22,086 nt of DNA from JACVRU01 sp040905885 (GTDB taxonomy: Bacteria > Actinomycetota > Thermoleophilia > Gaiellales > Gaiellaceae). Under the pieces are notes generated by a model, which was given only the letters and a program-made list of their open reading frames with translations, was not told the origin of the DNA and did not search any database. A program made the position numbers and the translations under genes. The DNA is taken from NCBI GenBank assembly GCA_040905885.1, contig JBBDQR010000134.1, positions 1-22,086 of the forward strand. The letters run 5' to 3'. Positions 1 through 6,389 of this stretch are shown here, piece after piece. Numbering within the stretch: position 1 is the first letter of the stretch; every line of letters starts with the position of its first letter.

Positions 1-790
1 GCGCGAGGTGGGGGGCGAGAGCCTCCTCGGGCGCGACGGCACGGGCCGCCAGCGCGGCGAGCCCGGCCGCCCCCTCGCCCTCGTCGGGCTGGAGGGCCTC
101 CGCGGCGGCACCTGCGCCCTCGGCGATCTCCACGACGTGCCGTAGCCGCTCGCGCTCGGCGAACAGCTCCTCCTCGGCGCCCGCCTCCAGCCCCTCGACG
201 TCGTCGAGGAGCCGGCGCAGCTCCTCGAGCCGCTCGGCCGCGTCCGCCGCGCCCTCGAGGCGCCGCCGCGCAGCCTTCAAGTCTCCCCAGGCGCGCCGCA
301 GCTCCGCCCGGCGGCGCAGCTGCTCGTCCCCGACGTACGCGTCGAGGACGTCGAGCTGGTAGGCGGGGCGCGCCAGCCGGCGCTGCTCGAACTGCCCCGA
401 CATGGCGATCAGCCGCTCTCCGAGCGCCGCGATGTCCTCCCGCGCCGCCGCGCGGCCCCACGCGTAGGCGCGCGTCCGGCCGTCCCCGAAGACCCGCCGC
501 GCTAGCACGAGCCCCTCCTCGCCCTCGGGCCTGAGCTCCGCGAGCGCCTCGAGCCCCTCCTCGTCGAGGACGCCCTCGGGCAGGTCGAGCTCGGCCTCGA
601 CGTAGGCTTCCTCCCCGCCCGCGCCCACGTACGTTGCCTCGCCCTTCGCGCCCAGGAGCAGGCCGACCGCCTGGGCGAGGATCGTCTTCCCCGCGCCCGT
701 CTCGCCGGTGATCGCGTTCAGCCCCGGAGCGAGCTCGAGCTCCGCCTCCTCGATCAGGACGAGGTTCTCGATGCGCAGCCTACGAAGCAA
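1..790 (-). CDS. recN: DNA repair ATPase RecN, N-terminal part (cut by window edge)
   Basis: RecN is an SMC-like ATPase acting in recombinational repair of double-strand breaks. About 263 residues are visible; the rest lies beyond base 1. The start reads MLRRLRIENLVLIEEAEL, the classic RecN opening, followed by a Walker A motif GETGAGKT at residues 29-36 (the last position is often Ser in the family). Around residues 131-151 comes SGQFEQRRLARPAYQLDVLD, matching the family's GQHEH-type block, and then a Glu/Arg/Ala-rich coiled-coil stretch. I chose the TTG at 790-788 because it gives the standard N-terminus and no ATG or GTG lies suitably close. It overlaps the 3' end of nadK by 11 bases, so it is probably translated from the same message. 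The identity is firm; the start is likely but not proven. Confidence 0.9.
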   Translation of the reverse strand, partial: MLRRLRIENLVLIEEAELELAPGLNAITGETGAGKTILAQAVGLLLGAKGEATYVGAGGEEAYVEAELDLPEGVLDEEGLEALAELRPEGEEGLVLARRVFGDGRTRAYAWGRAAAREDIAALGERLIAMSGQFEQRRLARPAYQLDVLDAYVGDEQLRRRAELRRAWGDLKAARRRLEGAADAAERLEELRRLLDDVEGLEAGAEEELFAERERLRHVVEIAEGAGAAAEALQPDEGEGAAGLAALAARAVAPEEALAPHLA

Positions 791-1634
791 AGGTGTCCCT
801 GAACCGTCGGAAGAACGTGCGCTCCGGGAGGGTCGCCAGCCGGGCGCGGCGCTCGTCCAGCCGCAGCCGCACCTCGTCTCCCGCCCCGAGCTCCTCGAAG
901 ATCCGCCCGTCGAGCGTGACCGCGAGCGGGACGTCGGGAGTGAGGTTCCGCACCGTTACTTCCTGGCCGCGCGGGACGACCAGCGGCCGCGCCTGGAGCG
1001 AATGCGGCGCAACGAAGGTGACCGCGAGCGCCTCGAGCCCCCAAACGAGCACTGGCCCGCCCGCCGAGAGGTTGTACGCGGTCGAGCCGGCCGGCGAGCA
1101 GCAGACGACGCCGTCGCAGACGAGCTGACCGAGCTCCTCGCCCGCGACGGCCCACGAGATCTCGACCATCCGGCCCACGGTGGCGCTGTGCGCGACCACG
1201 TCGTTGACCGCCGAGCGCTGCACGCCCCCGATCTCGCAGGCCAGCGTGGCGAGCTCGATCACGGCGTAATCGCCCGCGAACGCCCGCTCGAGCCCGCTCT
1301 CCAGCTCGTCGTCCTCCATCGCCGAGAGGAAGCCGACACGGCCGAAGTTGACGCCGATCACCGCCACCTCCGTGCCGAGGAAGCGGTTGAGCGCGCGCAG
1401 CATCGTCCCGTCGCCGCCGAGCACGACGGCGAGGTCGGCGTCCTCCAGCGCCCCGCCCCCGTCGAAGCGCCCGTGCTTGTCGAGCTCCTCGGGGGCGAGC
1501 ACGAGCTCGACGCCGAGCCGGGCGGCGAGCGCCTCCAGCCGCTCGAGCGCCGGGCCGATCCGCTCCGGCCGGCCATGGGTCATCACGGCCACCCGGCTAA
1601 CCGAGGGCACGGTCGATCCAGGCGTCGATGTCAT
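780..1634 (-). CDS. nadK: NAD kinase
   Basis: Phosphorylates NAD to NADP in the cytoplasm. The 284-residue length is normal. Visible motifs: GGDGT at 73-77 (catalytic/nucleotide-binding loop), GVNFGRVGFLS at 94-104, ND at 144-145 where most relatives have NE, and SPAGSTAYNLSAGGP at about 180-194. The ATG at 1634 lies inside the end of tlyA (38-base overlap). A GTG at 1610 would give a shorter N-terminus beginning just before the first beta strand (SVSRVAVMTHG) with a 14-base overlap. Neither candidate has a clear Shine-Dalgarno, so coupling to tlyA is likely and the exact start is open. It lies in the conserved tlyA-nadK-recN order. Confidence 0.95.
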   Translation of the reverse strand: MTSTPGSTVPSVSRVAVMTHGRPERIGPALERLEALAARLGVELVLAPEELDKHGRFDGGGALEDADLAVVLGGDGTMLRALNRFLGTEVAVIGVNFGRVGFLSAMEDDELESGLERAFAGDYAVIELATLACEIGGVQRSAVNDVVAHSATVGRMVEISWAVAGEELGQLVCDGVVCCSPAGSTAYNLSAGGPVLVWGLEALAVTFVAPHSLQARPLVVPRGQEVTVRNLTPDVPLAVTLDGRIFEELGAGDEVRLRLDERRARLATLPERTFFRRFRDTFAS

Positions 1635-2361
1635 CTGGAAGCTGCGGCTGCTCGCGGTGGCGGAGATGAAGGAAGAACTCGCGGTTGCCCTTCGGGCCCT
1701 TGAGCCCCGAGTCTACGACGCCCGCGGGCTCGCCACCCCACGCGAGCGCCGCCTCCGCAACCTCCCGGAGGACGCGGCGGTGCACGTCCGGCTCGCGCAC
1801 GACGCCGCCCCGCCCCACGTCCTTCCGGCCCGCCTCGAACTGCGGCTTGACGAGGACGACGGCCTCCCAGCCGGGCTTCGCGAGCCGCAAGGCGGGCGGG
1901 AGCGCCGTGCGGACGGAGATGAACGACACGTCGCAGGTGACGAGGTCCGGCGCGAACGGCAGCTCGCGGAGCTCGCGGACGTTCGTCCGCTCGAGCACCG
2001 TCACCCTCGGATCGGCCCGCAGCCGCTCGTGAAGCTGGTCGTGGCCGACGTCGAGCGCGATCACGCGGGCCGCGCCCCGCTGGAGCAGCACGTCCGTGAA
2101 GCCGCCCGTGGAGGCGCCGACGTCGAGGCAGTCCCTCCCCCGGGGATCGACGCCGAAGGCGTCCAGACCATTTGCGAGCTTCTCGCCGCCCCGCGAGACG
2201 AACCGCGGCGGGCTCTCGACCTCGAGCGGCGCGGCCTCGTCCAGCTCGCGCCCCGGCTTGTCGACGCCGCGGACGCGGCCGGCCATGATCAGCGCCTGCG
2301 CCTGCGCGCGACTGTCGGCGAGCCCGCGCTCGACGAGCAGGAGGTCGGCCCGCTTCTTCAC
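1597..2361 (-). CDS. tlyA: TlyA-family rRNA 2'-O-methyltransferase (hemolysin TlyA-like)
   Basis: TlyA proteins are S-adenosylmethionine-dependent methyltransferases that 2'-O-methylate rRNA; in mycobacteria this affects capreomycin susceptibility. The 254-residue protein has an S4 RNA-binding domain at about 3-60 (KKRADLLLVERGLADSRAQA), a Rossmann methyltransferase with LDVGASTGGFTD at 79-90, and a probable K-D-K-E tetrad: K61 (RGGEKL), D144 (DVSFIS), K172 (LVKPQFE) and E228 (KGNREFF). The start is GTG at 2361, giving MKKRADLLL, the usual opening. No Shine-Dalgarno is seen, but TACCCT sits 6 bases upstream, suggesting a leaderless message. It is divergent from the GNAT gene with only 35 bases between the starts. 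Confidence 0.93.
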   Translation of the reverse strand: MKKRADLLLVERGLADSRAQAQALIMAGRVRGVDKPGRELDEAAPLEVESPPRFVSRGGEKLANGLDAFGVDPRGRDCLDVGASTGGFTDVLLQRGAARVIALDVGHDQLHERLRADPRVTVLERTNVRELRELPFAPDLVTCDVSFISVRTALPPALRLAKPGWEAVVLVKPQFEAGRKDVGRGGVVREPDVHRRVLREVAEAALAWGGEPAGVVDSGLKGPKGNREFFLHLRHREQPQLPDDIDAWIDRALG

Positions 2362-2367
2362 GCGCCA

Positions 2368-2373
2368 AGGGTA
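2368..2373 (-). promoter_or_regulatory. Candidate -10 box for leaderless tlyA transcript
   Basis: TACCCT on the minus strand, with 6 bases between it and the GTG start of tlyA. This fits the actinobacterial TANNNT -10 rule with transcription beginning at the start codon. No clear -35 or Shine-Dalgarno. It is one of six such cases in the window. Confidence 0.35.
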
Positions 2374-2396
2374 GTCCCGCCGGGTGTTACAAGAGC

Positions 2397-2903
2397 GTGG
2401 TGGAACTGCGTGGAGAGTCGGTCGTCCTGCGACCGCTTCAGCTCGGCGACGTCCCGCGGCTCGTCGAGATCGGGCGACAGCCCGCCGTCGCGCGCTGGTG
2501 GACGAGCGTCACCGAGGAGAAGCTGACGGCGAAGGCCGAGGGGCGCGACGAGGTGACGGCGCTCGCCGTCCTCGTCGACGGCGAGGTGGCCGGGATGATC
2601 CAGTACTACGAAGAGGACGATCCGGAGTACAGGAGCGCGGGGATCGACATCTTCCTCTCGGAGGCCGTGCACGGGCGGGGGATCGGCACGGACGCGGTGC
2701 GCATGCTCGCGCGCTGGCTCGTCGACGAGCGGGGCCACCACCGGCTGACGATCGACCCTGCGGTCGAGAACGCGGCCGCCGTCCGCGCCTACGAGAAGGC
2801 CGGCTTCCGGCCGGTCGGCGTCATGCGCGAGTACTGGACCGACCCGGACGGCGTCCGGCACGACGGCCTGCTGATGGACCTGCTGGCCCGCGAGCTCGAC
2901 TAG
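2397..2903 (+). CDS. GNAT-family N-acetyltransferase, AAC(6')-like
   Basis: Acetyl-CoA-dependent N-acetyltransferase of 168 residues. The acetyl-CoA pyrophosphate loop is visible as HGRGIGTDA at about 92-100. It is followed by the C-terminal core with TIDPAVENAAAVRAYEKAGF (about 118-137), which is typical of the RimJ/RimL and aminoglycoside 6'-acetyltransferase branch, as are QYYEEDDPEYR (69-79) and the ending HDGLLMDLL. The substrate cannot be read from sequence: an aminoglycoside, another small amine or a protein N-terminus are all possible, so no resistance gene name is given. The start is one of two tandem GTG codons (2397 or 2400). No Shine-Dalgarno is visible; a weak TACAAG lies 6 bases before the second GTG. 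It is divergent from tlyA and 86 bases upstream of the ECF sigma gene. Confidence 0.85.
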   Translation: MVELRGESVVLRPLQLGDVPRLVEIGRQPAVARWWTSVTEEKLTAKAEGRDEVTALAVLVDGEVAGMIQYYEEDDPEYRSAGIDIFLSEAVHGRGIGTDAVRMLARWLVDERGHHRLTIDPAVENAAAVRAYEKAGFRPVGVMREYWTDPDGVRHDGLLMDLLARELD

Positions 2904-2989
2904 CGGATGCCCGCACGCAGGTAGCCGACGGGCCAACTCAGAGGCGCCGCGGGGATGATTGCTATGCCGTGCGCGCGTACACCGAGTAC

Positions 2990-3532
2990 ATGGGCCGCCG
3001 GAGCGACGATACGACGCTGATCCGACTGATCCGGCGCGGCGACCGTGAGGCGATGGCGCGGCTGTGCGAGACCTATTGGCCGGTCGCCTGGAAGTCCGCA
3101 TACGCCGTTCTATTCGACCGGACACTCAGCGACGACGCCACGCAGGAGGCGATGCTCCGGGTCCTACGGGCGCTGGACACCTTCGACGAGACGCGACCCC
3201 TCGCCCCCTGGATCAGACGGATTGCCCTCAACCAGGCCCTCGACCAGCTCCGTCGCGACCGCAGGCTCGTGCCGGTTCCAGAGCCGCCCGAGGACCCGAT
3301 AAGGCACGCGTGGAGCGACGACGCGAGCGAGCTGCACATCGGAATCGCCGAAGCCGTGGCAGCGCTCGTGCAGGAGAAGCGCGTCGTCACCGTACTCCAC
3401 TACTGGCTCGACTACAGCCTGCAGGAGATCGCGGACGTGCTCGGCCTGCCGATCGGAACGGTCATGTCGCGAATCAGCCGCGCCCGCACTGAGCTTCGAG
3501 ACTCGATGAAGGAGGACGAAAATGCAGCCTGA
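2990..3532 (+). CDS. ECF-type RNA polymerase sigma factor
   Basis: Alternative sigma factor of 180 residues with only regions 2 and 4, as in ECF (group 4) sigma factors. Region 2 spans about 8-92, with SDDATQEAMLRVLRALDTF at 47-65 and the DNA-melting/-10 recognition helix PWIRRIALNQALDQLRRDRR at 73-92. Region 4 spans about 118-172, with the helix-turn-helix YSLQEIADVLGLPIGTVMSR at 142-161. I chose the ATG at 2990; an in-frame GTG at 2969 is an alternative and would add seven residues. The stop overlaps the next gene by 11 bases, the usual arrangement for an ECF sigma factor and its anti-sigma factor. The trigger and regulon are unknown. Confidence 0.88.
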   Translation: MGRRSDDTTLIRLIRRGDREAMARLCETYWPVAWKSAYAVLFDRTLSDDATQEAMLRVLRALDTFDETRPLAPWIRRIALNQALDQLRRDRRLVPVPEPPEDPIRHAWSDDASELHIGIAEAVAALVQEKRVVTVLHYWLDYSLQEIADVLGLPIGTVMSRISRARTELRDSMKEDENAA

Positions 3533-4265
3533 TCTCGAGCGGCTCCTGCGCGAGTCGCGCTCCGCTCTTCCCGATCCCGATCCAGCCGCCACGCGGCGCG
3601 GGATCGGACTCCTGCTCGCACGGATCGACCCCGGCCGCCGCCGTCGCCGCGTTGGCCTCTTCTCTGCCGCGATCGTGGTCCTCCTTGCAGCATCGGTCGC
3701 GGTCGCCGCCGAGCGGATCATTCGAGAGGGCGAACATACTCCGAGCGTCACCGCCGCCTCACGGATCGTCGACCGGACTGTCCTCTGTGAGGTCGGGTCA
3801 CAGGGCGGCGTCTATGTGGCCACCCTTCTGGCGGCCTCGGCGATCCGTGCGACTGGAAAGGTCGCAAACGTCGCCCTGACGACCAACCTTGTGCCGAATT
3901 GGCGGCTGGCGTACATCGGCGCAACAGAGGTTCTGCTGAGCCCGGCTTGCAGCCGCTCGACGGCCCGTGTGGCGCTGACATCGCGAGGGCTCTCCGGAGG
4001 AGTCGCCGACCGCTTTGGCGACGAGTTGGACTGCTGGACGCCTCGCCGGGTGCTGGTGCGCGTGCGTGCGGTCTTCCAGTCGCCCGTGACGCTCCGGCTC
4101 GGGAGCCCGTACGGGTTCCGGGAGCTATTCGCGCGGGGCAAGGTGCAGGAAGCTGTGCTGGTTGTCCGTACTCAGGCCGGTAAGCCGCTTGCGTTCGCCA
4201 CCGTGGTATCCGAAACCGGTCGCGCGCGCGTATTCACGGCTCGGCGGGACTGCTTCCCGGACTGA
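3522..4265 (+). CDS. Single-pass membrane protein, probable anti-sigma factor
   Basis: I do not recognise a named family. The 247-residue protein has a short cytoplasmic part (1-43, ending in an Arg-rich run), one membrane segment at about 44-63 (VGLFSAAIVVLLAASVAVAA) and an external domain of about 185 residues with four Cys (VLCEV, SPACS, LDCW, RDCF) that could form disulfides. A strong Shine-Dalgarno (AAGGAGG, about 3509-3515) precedes the ATG. The 11-base overlap with the ECF sigma gene and the topology suggest an anti-sigma factor holding that sigma at the membrane. The zinc anti-sigma motif (HxxxCxxC) is absent and the cytoplasmic part is short, so this role is inferred from context. 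Confidence 0.7.
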   Translation: MQPDLERLLRESRSALPDPDPAATRRGIGLLLARIDPGRRRRRVGLFSAAIVVLLAASVAVAAERIIREGEHTPSVTAASRIVDRTVLCEVGSQGGVYVATLLAASAIRATGKVANVALTTNLVPNWRLAYIGATEVLLSPACSRSTARVALTSRGLSGGVADRFGDELDCWTPRRVLVRVRAVFQSPVTLRLGSPYGFRELFARGKVQEAVLVVRTQAGKPLAFATVVSETGRARVFTARRDCFPD

Positions 4266-4290
4266 GACTCTAGCCAGCGCCGGGGCGTCT

Positions 4291-4659
4291 CTAGCGGATG
4301 CCGGTGTCGACGAAGAAGTCGATGCGACGGAAGCGGTCGGCCGCGACGGTGACGACACCGGGCTCGGGCGGCACGAGCCCGCGCGGCGCCGCCCGGACCG
4401 TGTAGCGCCCGGGCCGCAGCGCGATCCGGTAGGAGCCGTCTTGCCGCGTCGTCGTCTGGGCGACGGCCGTACCGTTGCGCGAGAAGACGAACGTCAGACC
4501 GGCCGCGGGACCGTCGCAGGGGACGCCCTCGCGGCAGACCGGCATGATCGGCCCCTTCGTCACCTTCCCGTAGAGGCCGCCCTGAGCGCTCGTCCCGTTG
4601 GCTGAACCGCAGGCCGCGGCGGCGACGAGCACGGCACCGAGGAGCACGCGTACGGTCAT
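4291..4659 (-). CDS. Small exported protein, probable lipoprotein with carboxypeptidase-regulatory-like domain
   Basis: A 122-residue protein starting MTVRVLLGAVLVAAAACGSA, a signal peptide ending at Cys17. The lipobox is imperfect (AAAC, no Leu/Val/Ile at -3), so lipidation is likely but unproven. The mature part has GGLYGKVTKGPIMPVC and a second Cys nearby (GVPCDGP), then a beta-sandwich pattern QDGSYRIALRPGRYTVRA. This resembles CarboxypepD_reg/transthyretin-like domains found in many secreted proteins. It would sit on the outer face of the membrane; its partner is unknown. The ATG overlaps the polyprenyl synthase stop (ATGA), so it is the last gene of that operon. Its 3' end faces the anti-sigma gene across a 25-base gap holding only a weak GAGAC/GTCTC inverted repeat. 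Confidence 0.75.
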   Translation of the reverse strand: MTVRVLLGAVLVAAAACGSANGTSAQGGLYGKVTKGPIMPVCREGVPCDGPAAGLTFVFSRNGTAVAQTTTRQDGSYRIALRPGRYTVRAAPRGLVPPEPGVVTVAADRFRRIDFFVDTGIR

Positions 4660-5429
4660 GACGTGCGGGCGGCGAGCCCGTCGACGATCTCGGCCAGCAC
4701 AGACGTGTCCGCCTGGACCGCCTCCAGTCGCTCGCGCGCCCGGGCCGCGGCCTCGTCCGCGATCCGCCGGGCGCCGTCGGCCCCCTGCGTCAGGACGTAG
4801 CCGTCCGCGTCGAGGATGTCGTCCACCGCCTGGAAGAGCAGCCCCAGCTCGGAGGCGAACGCCCGCCACTGCTCCTGCTCCTCCGGGGGAACCTCCGCGG
4901 CCCAGAGAGCGACCGTCACCGCGGCGTAGAAGAGACAGCCGGTCTTCAGCCGGTGCACCGTCGCGAGATCCGCGTCGGCGACCATCGTGTCGAGGTACTG
5001 GCCGCCGATCATCCCCAGTGTCGCCTCGGCGAGCTCGCGCGCCACGTGCGGCGTCGGGTACGAGCAGGCGAGCCGGAACGCCTCGACGAGGAGCGCGTCG
5101 CCGGCGAGCACCGCACTGCCCTCGCCGTAGGCGGCCCAGACGCTCGGCTTGCCCCGCCGCTCGCGGTCGTCGTCGAGTGCCGGCAGGTCGTCGTGGACGA
5201 GCGAGAAGTTGTGCACCAGCTCGACCGCCGCCCCTGCCGGCAGGATCAGGTCCGGCGGCGCGCCCAGCGCCTCTCCGACGGCGAGCGAGATCACCGGCCG
5301 GACGCGCTTGCCGCCCATCTCCACGAGCGCGTAGCGCATCGAGTCCGCCTGCCCGTCGAGCTCGGGCCAGAACGGGAGTTGCTCGAGGTAGTCCTCGACG
5401 ATCCCCTTCAGCTCCTCGGGCCGGCTCAC
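4656..5429 (-). CDS. Polyprenyl (farnesyl/geranylgeranyl) diphosphate synthase, shortened
   Basis: Trans-prenyltransferase of the IspA/CrtE family that condenses isopentenyl diphosphate with allylic diphosphates to feed the isoprenoid pathway. The first Asp-rich motif is DDLPALD at 80-86, followed by DRERRGKPSVW; the second is DDILD at 203-207; GGKRVRP at 39-45 binds IPP in the family. The 257-residue length is short for the family (about 290). After DDILD the chain passes almost at once to YVLTQGADGARR, so roughly 19 residues are missing, including the conserved GK..D...GK(S/T) loop. Product length cannot be read. The start is GTG at 5429, directly after a palindromic element that fills the gap to the XseB-like gene. 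The stop overlaps the lipoprotein start by four bases. Confidence 0.85.
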   Translation of the reverse strand: MSRPEELKGIVEDYLEQLPFWPELDGQADSMRYALVEMGGKRVRPVISLAVGEALGAPPDLILPAGAAVELVHNFSLVHDDLPALDDDRERRGKPSVWAAYGEGSAVLAGDALLVEAFRLACSYPTPHVARELAEATLGMIGGQYLDTMVADADLATVHRLKTGCLFYAAVTVALWAAEVPPEEQEQWRAFASELGLLFQAVDDILDADGYVLTQGADGARRIADEAAARARERLEAVQADTSVLAEIVDGLAARTS

Positions 5430-5430
5430 T

Positions 5431-5460
5431 TTGGGGCCCCCAAGGAATGCGCAGCATTGC
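5431..5460 (-). repeat. Intercistronic palindromic element, copy A
   Basis: Two adjacent inverted repeats fill most of the 40-base gap between the XseB-like stop and the synthase start: TTGGGGcCCCCAA (5431-5443) and the hairpin AATGC-GCA-GCATT (5446-5458). The same two-part design recurs as copy B at 21503-21532, with different bases in the second stem that still pair. Confidence 0.6.
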
Positions 5461-5469
5461 GTGGGGTGA

Positions 5470-5664
5470 TCACGCCTCCGCCTCCCGTCGCGCCCGCGCG
5501 AGCTCCTGCTCGACCTGCTTCGCCAGCTCCGCGAGCTCCTGGAGCACCTCGACGGCGCGCTCGGCGTCGGGCTCGTCCCCCGCCAGCCGCTCGAGCTCGT
5601 CCCGCGTCGCCTCGAGCTTGGCCAACAGCTCCTCGGCGCGCTTCAGATGCTCGTCGACGCTCAC
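5470..5664 (-). CDS. Small helical protein, XseB-like (exonuclease VII small subunit candidate)
   Basis: A 64-residue, strongly acidic, all-helical protein (Glu/Ala/Leu-rich, coiled-coil-like). The spacing DELERLAGDEPDAERAVEVL then LAKQVEQELARARREAE resembles the XseB pattern (LE.L..G...LE.A...L..G..L...C...L..AE). Size and position after nusB and before a polyprenyl synthase also fit XseB. However, the large subunit XseA is not adjacent and the match is by pattern only, so no gene symbol is given. The GTG start overlaps the nusB stop (GTGA). It may instead be an unrelated small coiled-coil protein. Confidence 0.5.
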   Translation of the reverse strand: MSVDEHLKRAEELLAKLEATRDELERLAGDEPDAERAVEVLQELAELAKQVEQELARARREAEA

Positions 5665-6041
5665 ACTGCGCGCTCCCGTGCGATCCGTCCGAGAATCCCG
5701 TTCACCAGCTTCGCCGCCTCCTCCGTCGCGTACCGCTTCGCCAGCCGGACGGCCTCGTCGATCGCCACCTCAGCGGGGACGAGCTCCGCGTCCAGCTCGT
5801 GCACCGCGATCCTAAGCACGCTGCGCTCGACGGTACCGAGGCGGTCGGCGGGCCAGTCCTCGGCGGCCGCCGAGATCATCGCGTCGAGCTCCTCCGCCCG
5901 CGCCGCGACCCCCTCGGCGAGCTCCCGCGCGTAGGGGTCGACGTCGCCCTCGTAGAGCGAGCCCAGCGGCCGGCCGGTGAGGTCCCACTGGTAGAGGAGG
6001 AAGAACGCCGTCCGGCGCGCGGCGCGGCGACCGCCGGTCAT
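5661..6041 (-). CDS. nusB: Transcription antitermination factor NusB
   Basis: NusB binds boxA RNA with NusE (ribosomal protein S10) in rRNA antitermination complexes. The 126-residue, all-helical protein begins with an Arg-rich segment (MTGGRRAARRTAFFLLYQWD), as is usual for the RNA-binding face. The C-terminal signature is clear: TVERSVLRIAVHEL (about 69-82), then VAIDEAVRLAKRYATEEAAKLVNGIL, the core of the NusB fold. The ATG at 6041 has GGAG five bases upstream; that Shine-Dalgarno lies inside a 63-bp repeat also found upstream of asp23. The stop overlaps the next gene (GTGA). Confidence 0.95.
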   Translation of the reverse strand: MTGGRRAARRTAFFLLYQWDLTGRPLGSLYEGDVDPYARELAEGVAARAEELDAMISAAAEDWPADRLGTVERSVLRIAVHELDAELVPAEVAIDEAVRLAKRYATEEAAKLVNGILGRIARERAV

Positions 6042-6042
6042 G

Positions 6043-6105
6043 CCCGCTCCGGCGCCGGCAAAGCCGGCACCTCCGCTCTTTGAGCGCCTCCGTCGAGCCT
6101 ACGGC
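6043..6105 (-). repeat. 63-bp direct repeat, copy 1 (asp23 end to nusB start)
   Basis: Nearly identical (60 of 63 bases by eye) to 6394-6456 in the same orientation, 351 bases apart. Read on the minus strand it begins at the last codons of asp23, contains the hairpin GCCGGC-TTT-GCCGGC, and ends with the GGAG that serves as the nusB Shine-Dalgarno. Confidence 0.85.
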
Positions 6106-6389
6106 GCATCCAGCTCCTCGACGGAGACGTCGACGGCCGGCCGGAGCTCGCAGGCCGTGCGGAGCGTCTCGGCCACGCGCTCCTGCACGGCCCGGGCGAC
6201 GACGGGCAGCACTACGCCGTAACGCACGGTGAGGCCGACCGTCACGCGCTCGGGCGTGACGGACGTTCCGCGCTTGCGGACGGTGACGCCGTCCACCTCC
6301 TCGGCGGCACGGCGGACGAGCCGGTCGAGCGCGGCGCCCGAGACGGTGATCGTGCCGCCGCTCCCCTCGAGCACGAGCTCGTCGCTCAC
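6099..6389 (-). CDS. Asp23/Gls24 family envelope stress response protein
   Basis: A 96-residue Asp23/Gls24 (DUF322) protein. In Gram-positives these are abundant small proteins linked to the cell envelope and, in some species, to alkaline or envelope stress; their biochemical role is not settled. The family pattern is visible: GGTITVSGAALDRLVRRAAEEVDGV (about 11-35) followed by two amphipathic strands (VTVGLTVRYGVVLPVVARAVQERV) and a final VDVSVEEL. Short length without extra domains is normal. The GTG start overlaps the accC stop (GTGA). GGAG eight bases upstream lies within repeat copy 2. The last codons and stop fall at the edge of copy 1, so the gene is bracketed exactly by the two copies. 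It sits between accC and nusB, a common actinobacterial place for it. Confidence 0.85.
   Translation of the reverse strand: MSDELVLEGSGGTITVSGAALDRLVRRAAEEVDGVTVRKRGTSVTPERVTVGLTVRYGVVLPVVARAVQERVAETLRTACELRPAVDVSVEELDAP

Noticed and set aside
2397..2903. Named aminoglycoside resistance gene aac(6')
   Set aside because: Only branch-level similarity is visible; the substrate cannot be assigned from motifs.
2384..2989. N-terminal extension of the ECF sigma frame across the GNAT gene
   Set aside because: It reads the GNAT gene out of frame and gives Arg/Gly-rich sequence; the sigma domain begins near 2990.
4266..4290. Bidirectional terminator between the anti-sigma and lipoprotein genes
   Set aside because: Only a 5-bp GAGAC/GTCTC stem with a long loop and no T-run; too weak to call.
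4291..5457. 388-codon frame ending in the small lipoprotein
   Set aside because: The first two thirds are the polyprenyl synthase in the wrong frame; the ATG at 4659 gives a signal peptide and an ATGA overlap.
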